A stretch of 36,064 nucleotides of DNA from Rhodoferax sp. (lineage in GTDB: Bacteria; Pseudomonadota; Gammaproteobacteria; Burkholderiales; Burkholderiaceae_C): assembly GCA_025351745.1 (NCBI GenBank), contig JANXVI010000076.1:1-36064 (forward strand). The letters are read 5' to 3'. Under the pieces are notes generated by a model that worked only from the letters and a program-made list of their open reading frames with translations, was not told the DNA's origin and did no database searches. This document shows, one piece after another, positions 1 to 8,294 of the stretch. Both the position numbers and the translations under genes were made by a program. Numbering within the stretch: the first letter of the stretch is position 1; each line of letters opens with the position of its first letter.

Positions 1-263
1 GCGCCCACCTGGTCGTGCATCAGCGCGATCAACGGGGAAATCACCAGTGCCACGCCCTGCCCCGCGCGCTGGCGGGCGATGGCCGGAATTTGATAGCAAA
101 GCGACTTGCCGCCGCCGGTGGGCATCAGCACCAAGGCGTCGCCGCCGTTGGCGACATGCTCCACGATGGCCTGCTGCGGGCCGCGGAATTGCGGGTAGCC
201 AAACACCTCTTCCAGGATGGAGTGCAGGGTGTGACTGGAGATGGACGGATGAGTTGCTATCAA
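1..263 (-). CDS. recQ: ATP-dependent DNA helicase RecQ, N-terminal part
   Basis: The minus strand encodes the start of a RecQ-family 3'-5' DNA helicase used in recombination and repair; the rest runs off the left edge. Visible in order are a helix ending in FGYPQFRGPQQAIVEHV, the Walker A motif MPTGGGKSLCYQIPA, and motif Ia (VISPLIALMHDQVGA). This matches the RecQ order of FGY..FR..Q, then PTGGGKS, then SPL.SLM.DQV. No ATG lies between the in-frame stop near 305 and the conserved region. The best start I can offer is a TTG at 261-263, which sits inside a short palindrome and has no clear Shine-Dalgarno, so the exact start is uncertain. The gene is divergent from the first metH gene and shares its upstream region. 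Confidence 0.87.
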   Translation of the reverse strand, partial: MIATHPSISSHTLHSILEEVFGYPQFRGPQQAIVEHVANGGDALVLMPTGGGKSLCYQIPAIARQRAGQGVALVISPLIALMHDQVG

Positions 264-272
264 AACAGTAGC
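256..272. repeat. short GCTAT-type palindrome
   Basis: A 17-bp imperfect palindrome, GCTATCAAAACAGTAGC. Near-copies lie at 24223-24239 (GCTATTAAAACAATAGC) and 32924-32939 (GCTATGAAAATTTAGC). It overlaps the likely start of recQ. I recall such A/T-centred elements as frequent in Comamonadaceae genomes, but genome-wide copy number cannot be judged from this window. Confidence 0.5.
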
Positions 273-400
273 TAGTTGCGCAGTGTCTACGAGGGCTAGG
301 GCCTAAATCGCACAAAGTGTTCCGGGGAAACGCGGTGTACGCACCCCTATTGTCGGGCATGGCACAGGCCATGGTGTGGCGCAGGTTGCGAGCGCTAGTC

Positions 401-406
401 TAAAAT
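401..406 (+). promoter_or_regulatory. probable -10 element of the first metH promoter
   Basis: TAAAAT lies 8 bases before the first paired base of the SAH riboswitch, which puts transcription start at about 412-414. No good -35 box is visible. The second metH gene has the same TAAAAT 5 bases before its riboswitch (33687-33692), and that parallel is the main support. Confidence 0.5.
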
Positions 407-414
407 GAAGGCTT

Positions 415-499
415 CCCAAGGGGCGCTGCAGCGGCCGGGCACTGTGAACACCACGGTTTGCCAACGGCCACCAGGCTTGGGTTTGCACCAACTGCGCTC
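415..499 (+). ncRNA. SAH riboswitch upstream of the first metH gene
   Basis: The 5' untranslated region matches the S-adenosylhomocysteine riboswitch. P1 is formed by CCCAAG (415-420) and CTTGGG (476-481). The conserved GGGCGCTGC follows P1, and its GGGCGC (421-426) can pair with GCGCTC (494-499) as the pseudoknot. An inner stem forms from GGCCG (433-437) and CGGCC (465-469), and CCAGG precedes the P1 3' strand. Members of this class sit upstream of ahcY or metH in beta- and gammaproteobacteria and raise expression when SAH builds up. The start codon is 34 bases downstream of the pseudoknot. Whether control acts on translation or termination is not clear; I see no terminator. Confidence 0.87.
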
Positions 500-533
500 A
501 CTTCCTCTAACCAGACAGAAAGTGAGCCTGACC

Positions 534-1625
534 ATGACGCAAACGCCTCTTAAAACCCCCACCTACACCCGTGGCCAGGCGCTGCCAGACATCTTGGCCC
601 ATCGCATCGCGATTCTGGACGGCGCCATGGGCACGATGATCCAGCGCTTCAAGCTGGGCGAGGCGCAGTACCGCGGCGCGGGCTACACCGGAGCGGGCGC
701 GCAGGGCGCACGCTTTACCGATTTCCACCGCGACGTCAAGGGCAACAACGAGCTGCTGAGCCTGACGCGCCCGGACGTGATCTCCGACATCCACGAAGCC
801 TACTTGGCCGCTGGTGCCGACCTGATCGAGACCAACACCTTTGGCGCGACCACCGTGGCCCAGGCCGACTACGACATGGCAGACCTGGCGGTGGAGATGA
901 ATCGGGTGTCGGCCAAACTGGCCCGCGCAGCCTGCGACAAGTACAGCACGCCCGACAAGCCCCGCTTCGTCGCCGGCGCTTTAGGCCCCACGCCAAAAAC
1001 CGCCAGCATCAGCCCGGACGTGAACGACCCCGGCGCCCGCAACGTGACCTTTGAAGAACTGCGCCAGGCGTATTACGACCAGACCAAGGCGCTGGTGGAG
1101 GGCGGCAGCGACGTGCTGCTGGTGGAAACCATCTTCGACACGCTAAATGCCAAGGCCGCGTTGTTTGCGATTGACGAATACTTCGAGGCCAGCGGCGAGC
1201 GCCTGCCCATCATCATCAGCGGCACGGTGACCGACGCGTCGGGTCGCATTTTGTCGGGCCAGACCGTGACCGCGTTCTGGCACAGCGTGCGCCACGCCCA
1301 ACCGCTGGCCATCGGCCTGAACTGCGCACTGGGCGCGGCGCTGATGCGCCCTTATATCCAAGAGCTCAACCGCGTGGCGCCGGATACGTTTATCAGCTGT
1401 TACCCGAACGCCGGCCTGCCCAACCCGATGAGCGACACCGGCTTTGACGAAACTCCGGACGTGACCAGTCGCCTGGTGCGCGAGTTTGCGGCCGAGGGGC
1501 TCGTGAATATTGTGGGGGGTTGCTGCGGCACGACGCCGGGCCACATTGGCGCGATTGCCCATGCGGTGGCGCCGTTGCCAGCCCGCAGCCTGCAGCGAAA
1601 CTTCTTCTACAGAGCAGCAGCCTAA
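534..1625 (+). CDS. metH: Methionine synthase, homocysteine-binding module (split MetH, part 1)
   Basis: A 363-residue protein equal to only the first module of cobalamin-dependent methionine synthase, the (beta/alpha)8 barrel that binds zinc and activates homocysteine. The barrel opens with [11 protein letters not shown]. Three zinc cysteines are visible: one in GLNCALGA and a pair in [12 protein letters not shown]. The ORF is open upstream through the riboswitch, but ATG at 534 follows GAAAGTGAG at good distance and is placed after the riboswitch, so I chose it. The protein ends shortly after the barrel (YRAAA), where full-length MetH would go on to the folate domain. That missing part is the separate gene beginning at 33795. 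The two proteins must work together in trans; this split is known in Burkholderiales. Confidence 0.95.
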   Translation: MTQTPLKTPTYTRGQALPDILAHRIAILDGAMGTMIQRFKLGEAQYRGAGYTGAGAQGARFTDFHRDVKGNNELLSLTRPDVISDIHEAYLAAGADLIETNTFGATTVAQADYDMADLAVEMNRVSAKLARAACDKYSTPDKPRFVAGALGPTPKTASISPDVNDPGARNVTFEELRQAYYDQTKALVEGGSDVLLVETIFDTLNAKAALFAIDEYFEASGERLPIIISGTVTDASGRILSGQTVTAFWHSVRHAQPLAIGLNCALGAALMRPYIQELNRVAPDTFISCYPNAGLPNPMSDTGFDETPDVTSRLVREFAAEGLVNIVGGCCGTTPGHIGAIAHAVAPLPARSLQRNFFYRAAA

Positions 1626-1691
1626 GGTTGCCGACCACGCCACCGTGTACCGCTGACAATCGAAGATTTTTTCGGCAGCCATTTTCGGCCG

Positions 1692-2909
1692 CTAGCGCGG
1701 CCAGGTCGCCCGGTAGTCGGCGCCAAAGTAATCCGCGCGTTTGCGCAGGCCTTCACTGTGGAAGAACACTTCGCCCTGGATGCCCTCTGCGCGATTGGCC
1801 TGGATTTGCGCCTTGAGCAACTCCGCGGGCGCAACATATTCGGAGCCAAGCGACAGCAGGATGCCGGGAAACACCTGTTGGAGTTGGGCCGGGCACACCT
1901 GCTCGTGGCTGATTTTGTGTAGCTCTGTCTTGTAGGCCGCTAGGTTGTAGCGGTAAATCTGCGGCGATACCGAATCGACCCAGCCGTTGCGCAGCCAGGT
2001 GGGCCAATCCTGCAGGTACTCGTCCCTACCCCAAGGGAAGGGGCTGGGTGACATGCTGATTTGCACCGAAGGTTTGCGCCGCTTCACTTCGCCGTGTAGG
2101 CGCTGGACAAACTGGTTGAGTTCATTGGCGCGCCACTGCAGCCACTCTGGGTCTTTGCTATTACGGGGGGGCACCGCGCCCGCATGGGCCTTCCGGTAGC
2201 GGGCTACCGTGCCTGCGTCGTAGCCGCCCTCGCTGGGCATGGCCGGCAAGCGGTCATCTCCCTGCACGCCATCCACGTCATAGCGGTCCACCACTTCGGT
2301 CACCAGGTTGACGACAAAGTCTTGCACGTCCGGGTCCAGTGCATTCATCCAGCGAAAGCCGTTTTTGATGACGTGTTTGCCGTGTTGGTCCCTCGCGGCC
2401 CACTGCGGGCGCTTTTCCAGCAACTCGCTGCCTAGGCCGCCCTGGTAGTCGCTGGCAAAACCAAACTCAAACCATGCATAGACCTTGAGCCCCTCTTGGC
2501 GCGCCCCGGCAATGACCTCGCGCAGCGGGTCTCGCCCCTGAAAGCGGGCGTCGATAGAAACGCCCGTAACCGCGCTGACCACCGCGCTGGGGTACATCGT
2601 GCGCCCCTGGTTCCACATGGCTACAAACAGGGTGTTGATTCCCTGCTGCCGCCAGACGCGCATCTGCTCTTGCATGCTGGCGGGCGAGTCAAAAAAGCGG
2701 TTGTGATCGGGGCTAGCCACCCACACGCCACGCACCAATGCTGGCGTAGCGGGCTGTGGAGCCTGTTGGGCCGACGGGGCGCACTGCGCAGTGGCCTGGA
2801 TGGGTACTGGCAGTGAAGCGGCCAGGGCCACCCAGGTCAGCACGGCGCGCAGTCGGCGCGCGCCAAGATGGGTGGTGGTCGAATGTGTTTTATTCACTGT
2901 GCTGTCCAA
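1692..2909 (-). CDS. Exported GHL10-type glycoside hydrolase-like protein
   Basis: A protein of about 405 residues with an N-terminal export signal (hydrophobic VLTWVALAASLPV, then ATAQ). The mature part starts VRGVWVASPDHNRF and continues with GINTLFVAMWNQG, GLKVYAWFEFGF, a VDGVQGDDR strand motif and GWVDSVSPQIYRY. This pattern matches the GHL10 family (PF02638), a TIM-barrel group that includes E. coli DigH/YddW, a peptidoglycan glycan hydrolase. It starts 13 bases after the stop of the TonB receptor and is surely co-transcribed with it. The start is either TTG at 2909 or GTG at 2897; neither has a strong ribosome site. The substrate cannot be read from sequence: denuded peptidoglycan or another amino-sugar glycan are both possible. 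A GGCCGC/GCGGCC hairpin spans its stop codon. Confidence 0.82.
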   Translation of the reverse strand: MDSTVNKTHSTTTHLGARRLRAVLTWVALAASLPVPIQATAQCAPSAQQAPQPATPALVRGVWVASPDHNRFFDSPASMQEQMRVWRQQGINTLFVAMWNQGRTMYPSAVVSAVTGVSIDARFQGRDPLREVIAGARQEGLKVYAWFEFGFASDYQGGLGSELLEKRPQWAARDQHGKHVIKNGFRWMNALDPDVQDFVVNLVTEVVDRYDVDGVQGDDRLPAMPSEGGYDAGTVARYRKAHAGAVPPRNSKDPEWLQWRANELNQFVQRLHGEVKRRKPSVQISMSPSPFPWGRDEYLQDWPTWLRNGWVDSVSPQIYRYNLAAYKTELHKISHEQVCPAQLQQVFPGILLSLGSEYVAPAELLKAQIQANRAEGIQGEVFFHSEGLRKRADYFGADYRATWPR

Positions 2910-2922
2910 CGTCGAACGCGAC

Positions 2923-5900
2923 TTAGTACTTCATGCGCAAGTTCAAATAGAACTGGCGGCCATTCTTAAACCAACCGACGGAAGGAATGTTTTCTGTCGT
3001 CTGGTAGTAGTAATAGGTTGGGTTCAACAGGTTGTTACCATCCAAAGACAGGGACAGGTTTTTGTTAAATTTATAGGACACACTCGCGGACAAACTGTCT
3101 TGCGAGTCAGACCAGTTCGACACACTCGTTCCAGTCAAAGCGTTGGTGCTAAACAGGTACGGGTACTTGCTGCGGAAGTTGTAGGCTGCAGTCACGGTCA
3201 GCTTGTCGTTTTCGTAGTAGCCCTTCAGGTTAAAAGTCTTGTTCGAGACTTGCACCATGGGTGCACCATCCTCATCTTCACCTTGCAACCACGTTGCATT
3301 GGCTTCGACGCCGAAGCCGCCACCAATGGGAATCGCCATGCCAAATTCCGCGCCATTGATAGTGGCGGTTTTTCCCTGGAACGACGTGACTTTGTAGATA
3401 TCAGTGATCAGGCTGGTCGGGTTTGTCAACTCTACGTCGGTAGAGCCGCCGGCCTTGACGTAATTGTTCAATCGCTGCTCGAACACGCCAAATTGCACAT
3501 AGCCGCGTGGTGCGAAAAACCAGGACAGCGACACATCGCTGTTGTTGGAAGTGATGGGTTTGAGGTTGGGGTTGCCGCCCGAAGCGGTCTTGTTGACATC
3601 GCTAAAGCCCCCAATGGGTTGGGCCAATTGAGCGTACTCGGGGCGCGACATGGTGTGCGCGCGGCTAGCGCGCATCAATACGCCAGGGGCAACTTCCAAG
3701 CGCAAATTCAAGCTTGGCAACACGTTATCGTGGCTGACGGTGTTGACTTGCGGCACGTAGACATCGTAGCGCGAGCTGGTGATGGCTTGCGGATTTGCCT
3801 GTGTGACCACACAGCCCGTAGATAGCGCGGGGCAACCGACAATGCGATCCGCTGTTGTACTGGCCAGCGCACCTATGGTGTTGGCCCCGACGTATTTGGT
3901 GACTTCTAGGTCGGTATGCACGGCGCGAACACCGACGGTGCCGCTCAGTTTCTGGTACTCGAAATCACCCGATATGAATGCGGAAGTATTTTTTTCCTTG
4001 AGGATCCAGCTGTTGTTCCAGCGTTTGTTCAATACGGGGTCCCAGTTCCCCAGGGCATTGCCAAACTTCACAACCTCGTCCATGTTCATGTAGGGAATAT
4101 TGACGGGAACACTGTTGGCAAGCCCTGTCCCAAAGTTGGAGGGCAACCCGGTTGCCCCTGCCAGTGGCCAGCTCGACGGTGGATAGAGCCCGTTGACGTA
4201 GGCTTGGGCAACAGGGGTGTTTACAGCAGTTTCAGCGCCGGTATACGGCAACCCATTGTTGCGGCAATACTGGGTCGATGTACCAGCAACGTTATTGACC
4301 TTCGCGGCCTGGCAGAAAAACATTTGGGCCGCTCCAGGTGTCGCATTGAACCCGGCGGTCATCCGGTCCACGGCATCCCAGGAGCCGTCGATGGCGTCTT
4401 TGGTGTTCTCATGATTGCTTTGGCGAATTCCAAATTTCAATTTGGAAAACGGGCCCGCGTCGACGTCCAACACACCGTTGAGGAAGCCGTAGCGCTCTTG
4501 GTCACGGGTTTTGAAAACGCCCTGCAGTTGGCCTGCATAGGTCAGGAAAAAATCGTTCTTGAAATTGTTCAGATCCAAGGGGCGCAGCGTGTAATTTGCC
4601 GCATTGGGGTCTCGCTGCAAGAGTTGCCAGGTGAACGGATCTTTGCCATTGAGCTGCCACGACATGCCGGTGTTGTAGGCGCGCAGCAAGATGCCCGGGA
4701 CCTCGTTGGTATCGCCGGTGCCTTCTGTGCTGCCAACCAAACCGGTCAGCGTCAGTCTTTCATTCAGCTTGAATTTGAAGTCCACGTCTTGAAACCCTGA
4801 GCTGGACACCGCGCCTTTGCGAACCTGATTGCTAATTTGGGCAGATTGCGCGCCGTACGGGTTGGCTGCGGTTACGTTTCCGGTGGCCGCATAATTGGCG
4901 CCGGTGCCATTTGCGGGGTAGGGAACCAGGGTTCCCGATACCACGACATCGCCGTCAAAAACGGGGTCTTTGATAAGAGCTCCATTGTTGGCCAGGAGGC
5001 CTGAAGTCCTGCCGTTGACATTGGCGATGGCATTGTCGGCGTTGAGTGATGACTTGAATCCGGTGTAACCCAGCTCCAAGTCTTTGGTAGGGCGCCATTG
5101 CATGGCGATGGTTCCACCTTGCCGTACGCGCTGACCTTCAAAAATGCCCGTGTTGGGGAAGGTCACCATACGTTTGCCAGCCAAGGCCCCATCGCCGCAG
5201 AGCTGTGCTCCTTGGTAGGTGAAGCAACTGGTCGGCGAGGCCGCGCGCCAGGCCGAGGAAATGGTGTTGTTTTGAATGGTCTCGATGCCGTCGCGACGCA
5301 AGGCCCGCTCATGCTGGAACATTTGCACCATTGCGCCAAATGTGTTGGTTTCGTTCTTCCAGTTGGCTAACACATTCAATTGAGGCTTTGCCTTGGCGGC
5401 AAGGTCGCTGTACACCGCGCCTGCGGAGGCTTCAACGGTCAAAGGCTTGCCAAAATCAAGCGGTTTTCGGGTGACGATATCGATGTTTCCGCCAGCACCG
5501 CCCTCCATCACCTCGGCTGTGCCATTTTTGGTAACCACAGCGCGGCTGATCAGTTCGGAGGGCAGCAAGCCGAAGCCGACGGCACGCGTTGCGAACTGCT
5601 GGTCAGACAAGTACCAGTCACCGGAGCTCAACGAATGACCATTGATCGTCACCATGTTCAAAAAGGTGGGTGTTCCGCGAATTTGTACGCGCTCGGCTTC
5701 GTCAAATGCACCCGCGGACCCATAGGTGACGCTGACACCCGTGAGTCGCGACAACGAGTCCGCAATGTTTTTGTCGGGCATCTTGCCCACGTCTTCCGCT
5801 GTAACGACCTCAATATTCGCTTCTGCGTTTCTCTTGGTGGACAACGACTTTTCAAGCGATGCGCGAACACCTGTGACTTCAACTTTATTCAGTTCGGCAC

Positions 5901-5982
5901 TGTTGTCGGCAGGTGATTGCGCATGGGCGGAAAGGGTCAGCCAAGCCGCTGCAGCGGCGATTTGGGTCTTACGGAAATTCAT
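2923..5982 (-). CDS. TonB-dependent outer membrane receptor, carbohydrate type (receptor 1)
   Basis: A 1019-residue outer membrane receptor. The signal peptide is MNFRKTQIAAAAAWLTLSAHA. A short TonB-box-like stretch (KVEVTGVRASLEKSL) precedes the plug domain, which carries DVGKMPDKNIADSLSRL and VQIRGTP. The long C-terminal barrel ends in the aromatic strand FYLNLRMKY. Its length and the VGKMPDKN motif place it in the large-receptor group (TIGR01782-like) that takes up oligosaccharides in Xanthomonas and Caulobacter. Start at ATG 5982 is preferred over the upstream TTG because GGAG lies 7 bases before it. One operator copy lies about 50 bases upstream. It heads a two-gene unit with the GHL10 protein. 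Confidence 0.93.
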   Translation of the reverse strand: MNFRKTQIAAAAAWLTLSAHAQSPADNSAELNKVEVTGVRASLEKSLSTKRNAEANIEVVTAEDVGKMPDKNIADSLSRLTGVSVTYGSAGAFDEAERVQIRGTPTFLNMVTINGHSLSSGDWYLSDQQFATRAVGFGLLPSELISRAVVTKNGTAEVMEGGAGGNIDIVTRKPLDFGKPLTVEASAGAVYSDLAAKAKPQLNVLANWKNETNTFGAMVQMFQHERALRRDGIETIQNNTISSAWRAASPTSCFTYQGAQLCGDGALAGKRMVTFPNTGIFEGQRVRQGGTIAMQWRPTKDLELGYTGFKSSLNADNAIANVNGRTSGLLANNGALIKDPVFDGDVVVSGTLVPYPANGTGANYAATGNVTAANPYGAQSAQISNQVRKGAVSSSGFQDVDFKFKLNERLTLTGLVGSTEGTGDTNEVPGILLRAYNTGMSWQLNGKDPFTWQLLQRDPNAANYTLRPLDLNNFKNDFFLTYAGQLQGVFKTRDQERYGFLNGVLDVDAGPFSKLKFGIRQSNHENTKDAIDGSWDAVDRMTAGFNATPGAAQMFFCQAAKVNNVAGTSTQYCRNNGLPYTGAETAVNTPVAQAYVNGLYPPSSWPLAGATGLPSNFGTGLANSVPVNIPYMNMDEVVKFGNALGNWDPVLNKRWNNSWILKEKNTSAFISGDFEYQKLSGTVGVRAVHTDLEVTKYVGANTIGALASTTADRIVGCPALSTGCVVTQANPQAITSSRYDVYVPQVNTVSHDNVLPSLNLRLEVAPGVLMRASRAHTMSRPEYAQLAQPIGGFSDVNKTASGGNPNLKPITSNNSDVSLSWFFAPRGYVQFGVFEQRLNNYVKAGGSTDVELTNPTSLITDIYKVTSFQGKTATINGAEFGMAIPIGGGFGVEANATWLQGEDEDGAPMVQVSNKTFNLKGYYENDKLTVTAAYNFRSKYPYLFSTNALTGTSVSNWSDSQDSLSASVSYKFNKNLSLSLDGNNLLNPTYYYYQTTENIPSVGWFKNGRQFYLNLRMKY

Positions 5983-6296
5983 AAAGTACTCCAATGAATC
6001 ATTGAATGCAATCGGACGTGCAAAAACTAGACCATTAATGTACCAAATGGCCGTTTGGCGTCGTTAAGGGATTACCCTAGGCGATGCGGCTGATCTATGC
6101 GGTTGTCCAAGCGCAAGGAGACGTAGCAAGGATTTTCCTGATGTGACGAACGCCAACGCTACCTGTACCAATCACGTAAATCGGGAAAGTTTTCTATCGG
6201 CAGATTGCTGAAGTGGTATGTTTTTGGCCTATGTCGCATCCAACCTATACCGCGTATCATTGGTGTATTACCTGTGGCAAAAGATGCCAGTGAACA
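5983..6296. other. intergenic region upstream of receptor 1
   Basis: Non-coding stretch between the end of the aldose epimerase gene and receptor 1, both on the minus strand. It holds the receptor promoter region with one operator copy (6030-6050) and a lone half-site (ACACCAATG on the minus strand, about 6260). I see no clear intrinsic terminator for the ABC operon that ends at 6297. Confidence 0.6.
6030..6050 (+). promoter_or_regulatory. candidate operator copy 1 (receptor 1)
   Basis: GACCATT-AATG-TACCAAATGG: two ACCA half-sites 11 bases apart, i.e. one helical turn. The same pattern occurs at 18023-18043, 29694-29714 and 29808-29828, each in front of an island gene. It lies 48 bases upstream of the receptor start codon. 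Confidence 0.6.
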
Positions 6297-7184
6297 CTAA
6301 ACCGCCGCGATGTGGTACGCCACGCCAAAGTGCTGTTCGCAGCCGGACGCCAGGCTATGCATGGTGGGTTTGTCGGCCAGGGCCAGCGGCGTAGAGGCGT
6401 CGTCATCGACGCCCCACCAGGGCTCTATGCACACGTAGTCCGCACCGGGCTTGGCCCACAGCCCCAAATGCGGCGCCCCGCCAGTATCGACCCGCAACCG
6501 TTGCCCGGTGGTGTGGTGTACCAGGGCCAGCGCTTGTGACCGTATGTTTTTGAAGATCAGCGCATCGCGCTCAAACAGGGCGTCGGTAAGCACCACGGCG
6601 TTGCCCGGGGAAAAGACAAAGTGCTCCGGGGTGGTGGACAGCAGTTGGCCGCCGGGCGCGAGGCGAAACACCGTTGGGTCCTCGGCTTGGTCAAACTGCA
6701 CCGACCACGCGGGCAAGCCGTGCGGGTCACGCGGCAGCGCAAATGCGGGGTGCGAGCCCAGCGAATAGAACATCGCCGTGGTGTCCTGGTTGCGCACGGT
6801 GTAGCGGATAGCCAGAGCACGGCCCTGCAAGCGGAAGTTCACCTGCAAGGCAAAGGCGAAGGGGTAACACCCGCGGTGTGTGTTGTCAGGCAAAAGTAAC
6901 AGCGAGGCCTCGCCCGCTGTGCTTAAGTAGCTATCAAAAAGTGAGTGACTGGCAAACCCATGGGTCGCCATGGGGTAGGCTTGATCCTGGTGTGTAAGGA
7001 ACCCTTCGCGCACCCGCCCGACCACCGGGAACAGAATGGGCGAACTGCCCGCCCACGCGCCGCTGCCGTTCTGCCAGAGGTACTCTTCGCCCGTCGCACA
7101 GTCCTGCAGGCTGCACAACTCGGCACCGCGCAACCGGACCGTGGCGCACAGTGCGCCATTGTCCAGGCGCAGGGTCTCAGGCAT
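6297..7184 (-). CDS. Aldose 1-epimerase family protein
   Basis: A 295-residue cytoplasmic galactose-mutarotase-like protein that probably interconverts anomers of the imported sugar, or of a sugar released inside the cell. Family signs are RGAELCSLQD and SPILFPVVGR near the N-terminus, MATHGFA, YSLGSHPAF in the middle with the family histidine, and CIEPWWG near the end. It resembles the LacX/YeaD-like branch more than GalM. ATG at 7184 overlaps the end of the ABC ATPase gene by 8 bases, so it is the last, translationally coupled gene of the transport operon; a longer reading from 7223 lies mostly inside the ATPase gene and is less likely. Mutarotation fits a system that yields free sugars for kinases or isomerases. 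The substrate is unknown. Confidence 0.87.
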   Translation of the reverse strand: MPETLRLDNGALCATVRLRGAELCSLQDCATGEEYLWQNGSGAWAGSSPILFPVVGRVREGFLTHQDQAYPMATHGFASHSLFDSYLSTAGEASLLLLPDNTHRGCYPFAFALQVNFRLQGRALAIRYTVRNQDTTAMFYSLGSHPAFALPRDPHGLPAWSVQFDQAEDPTVFRLAPGGQLLSTTPEHFVFSPGNAVVLTDALFERDALIFKNIRSQALALVHHTTGQRLRVDTGGAPHLGLWAKPGADYVCIEPWWGVDDDASTPLALADKPTMHSLASGCEQHFGVAYHIAAV

Positions 7185-8286
7185 GGCGCTGGCTGATGCA
7201 TTGGCCTTGCGCACCAAAGGCAAACAGCCGTTGCGCGCGTGGCGTTACCCAGACCGTGTCACCGACAGCCAAGCCGCGTTCCGGGTGGACGCTGATGCAG
7301 ACTTCTGTGACGCCGATACGGCCGTAGGCCTGGCTGACAGCCCCGAGGCGCTCCACCAGGTGCAGCGGCACGGGCACCGCGGTGTCCGATGGGCTCTGGC
7401 CCGCGTCCTGCAGCTCCCAGTGTTCGGGGCGGACCCCCACCGTTATGGCCTGCCCCGATGTGGCACCGTGGCCGTCACGCAATGCGCACGCCCACCGGGC
7501 CCGGCCGTCCAGCAAGACGGTGGCCTGGCCAGAGGCGTCCACGCTATCCACCGTTGCAGGCAGAAAATTCATCGCAGGCGAACCGATGAAGCCCGCTACA
7601 AAGGCGTTGTCTGGGTTGGTGTAAAGCTGCATGGGACTTCCGACTTGTTCTACCCACCCGTCCCGCAACACCACAATCCGGTCTGCCAGCGTCATGGCTT
7701 CCACCTGGTCGTGGGTAACGTACACCATGGTCCTGCCCAGCTTCTTGTGCAGGGCGCTGATCTCGACCCGCATGCGCAGGCGCAGCTCAGCATCCAGATT
7801 GGACAGGGGCTCGTCAAACAAGAAGACGGCAGGCTCCTGCACGATGGCGCGACCGATCGCCACGCGCTGGCATTGCCCCCCGGAGAGCTCGCCGGGTTTG
7901 CGGTGCAGGTAGGGTTCCAACTGCAGAATCTGGATGGCGCGGGCCAGTTTGGTCTCGATGGTAGAGCGGATCTCCCCGCGCATGCGCATGCCGAAACTAA
8001 GATTTTGTTCCACTGTCATGTGCGGGTACAGCGCATAGCTTTGAAACACCATGGCCATTGCACGGGCGCTGGGCGGGCTGTGGGTCACATCCCGGCCGCC
8101 GAGGTAGATACGCCCTTCGGTGACGGACTCCAGCCCGGCAATGGTGCGCAACAACGTGGACTTGCCGCAGCCCGAGGGACCGACAAAGACGATGAACTCG
8201 CCCTCTTCAATCTGCAGGTCAATGCCGTGCAAGGTCTGCACACTGCCGAAGCGTTTCTTGAGTTGTTGGATGTCCAGAAATGGCAT
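7177..8286 (-). CDS. Sugar ABC transporter ATP-binding protein (UgpC/MsmX/MalK type)
   Basis: A 369-residue ATPase that powers the CUT1-type sugar importer encoded upstream in the same operon. Motifs in order: Walker A GPSGCGKST, Q-loop FQSYALYPH, signature LSGGQCQRVAIGRA, Walker B VFLFDEPLSNLD, H-loop VTHDQVEAMTLADRI. A C-terminal regulatory region follows (VGVRPEHW motif). The signature has Cys where Arg is usual (LSGGQRQ), a mild oddity. ATG at 8286 follows an AGG at 7 bases and lies 8 bases after the FAD oxidoreductase gene; upstream codons in frame belong to that gene's shadow. It is placed far from the permease genes, behind three enzyme genes, which argues that all belong to one uptake-and-degradation operon. 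Confidence 0.95.
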   Translation of the reverse strand: MPFLDIQQLKKRFGSVQTLHGIDLQIEEGEFIVFVGPSGCGKSTLLRTIAGLESVTEGRIYLGGRDVTHSPPSARAMAMVFQSYALYPHMTVEQNLSFGMRMRGEIRSTIETKLARAIQILQLEPYLHRKPGELSGGQCQRVAIGRAIVQEPAVFLFDEPLSNLDAELRLRMRVEISALHKKLGRTMVYVTHDQVEAMTLADRIVVLRDGWVEQVGSPMQLYTNPDNAFVAGFIGSPAMNFLPATVDSVDASGQATVLLDGRARWACALRDGHGATSGQAITVGVRPEHWELQDAGQSPSDTAVPVPLHLVERLGAVSQAYGRIGVTEVCISVHPERGLAVGDTVWVTPRAQRLFAFGAQGQCISQRHA

Positions 8287-8294
8287 GAAGAAGC

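Noticed and set aside
303-533. Cobalamin riboswitch upstream of metH
   Set aside because: No B12-box pattern is seen; the conserved GGGCGCTGC / CCAGGCTTGG / GCGCTC set fits an SAH riboswitch.
1626-1702. Bidirectional terminator between metH part 1 and the GHL10 gene
   Set aside because: GGCCGC-TAGC-GCGGCC can fold, but it overlaps the GHL10 stop codon and lacks a T-run on either side, so I did not list it as a terminator.
2791-5916. Long plus-strand open frames (2791-3825, 3916-4800, 5380-5916) opposite receptor 1
   Set aside because: They are antisense to a clear TonB receptor, show no family pattern and arise from GC-biased codon use.
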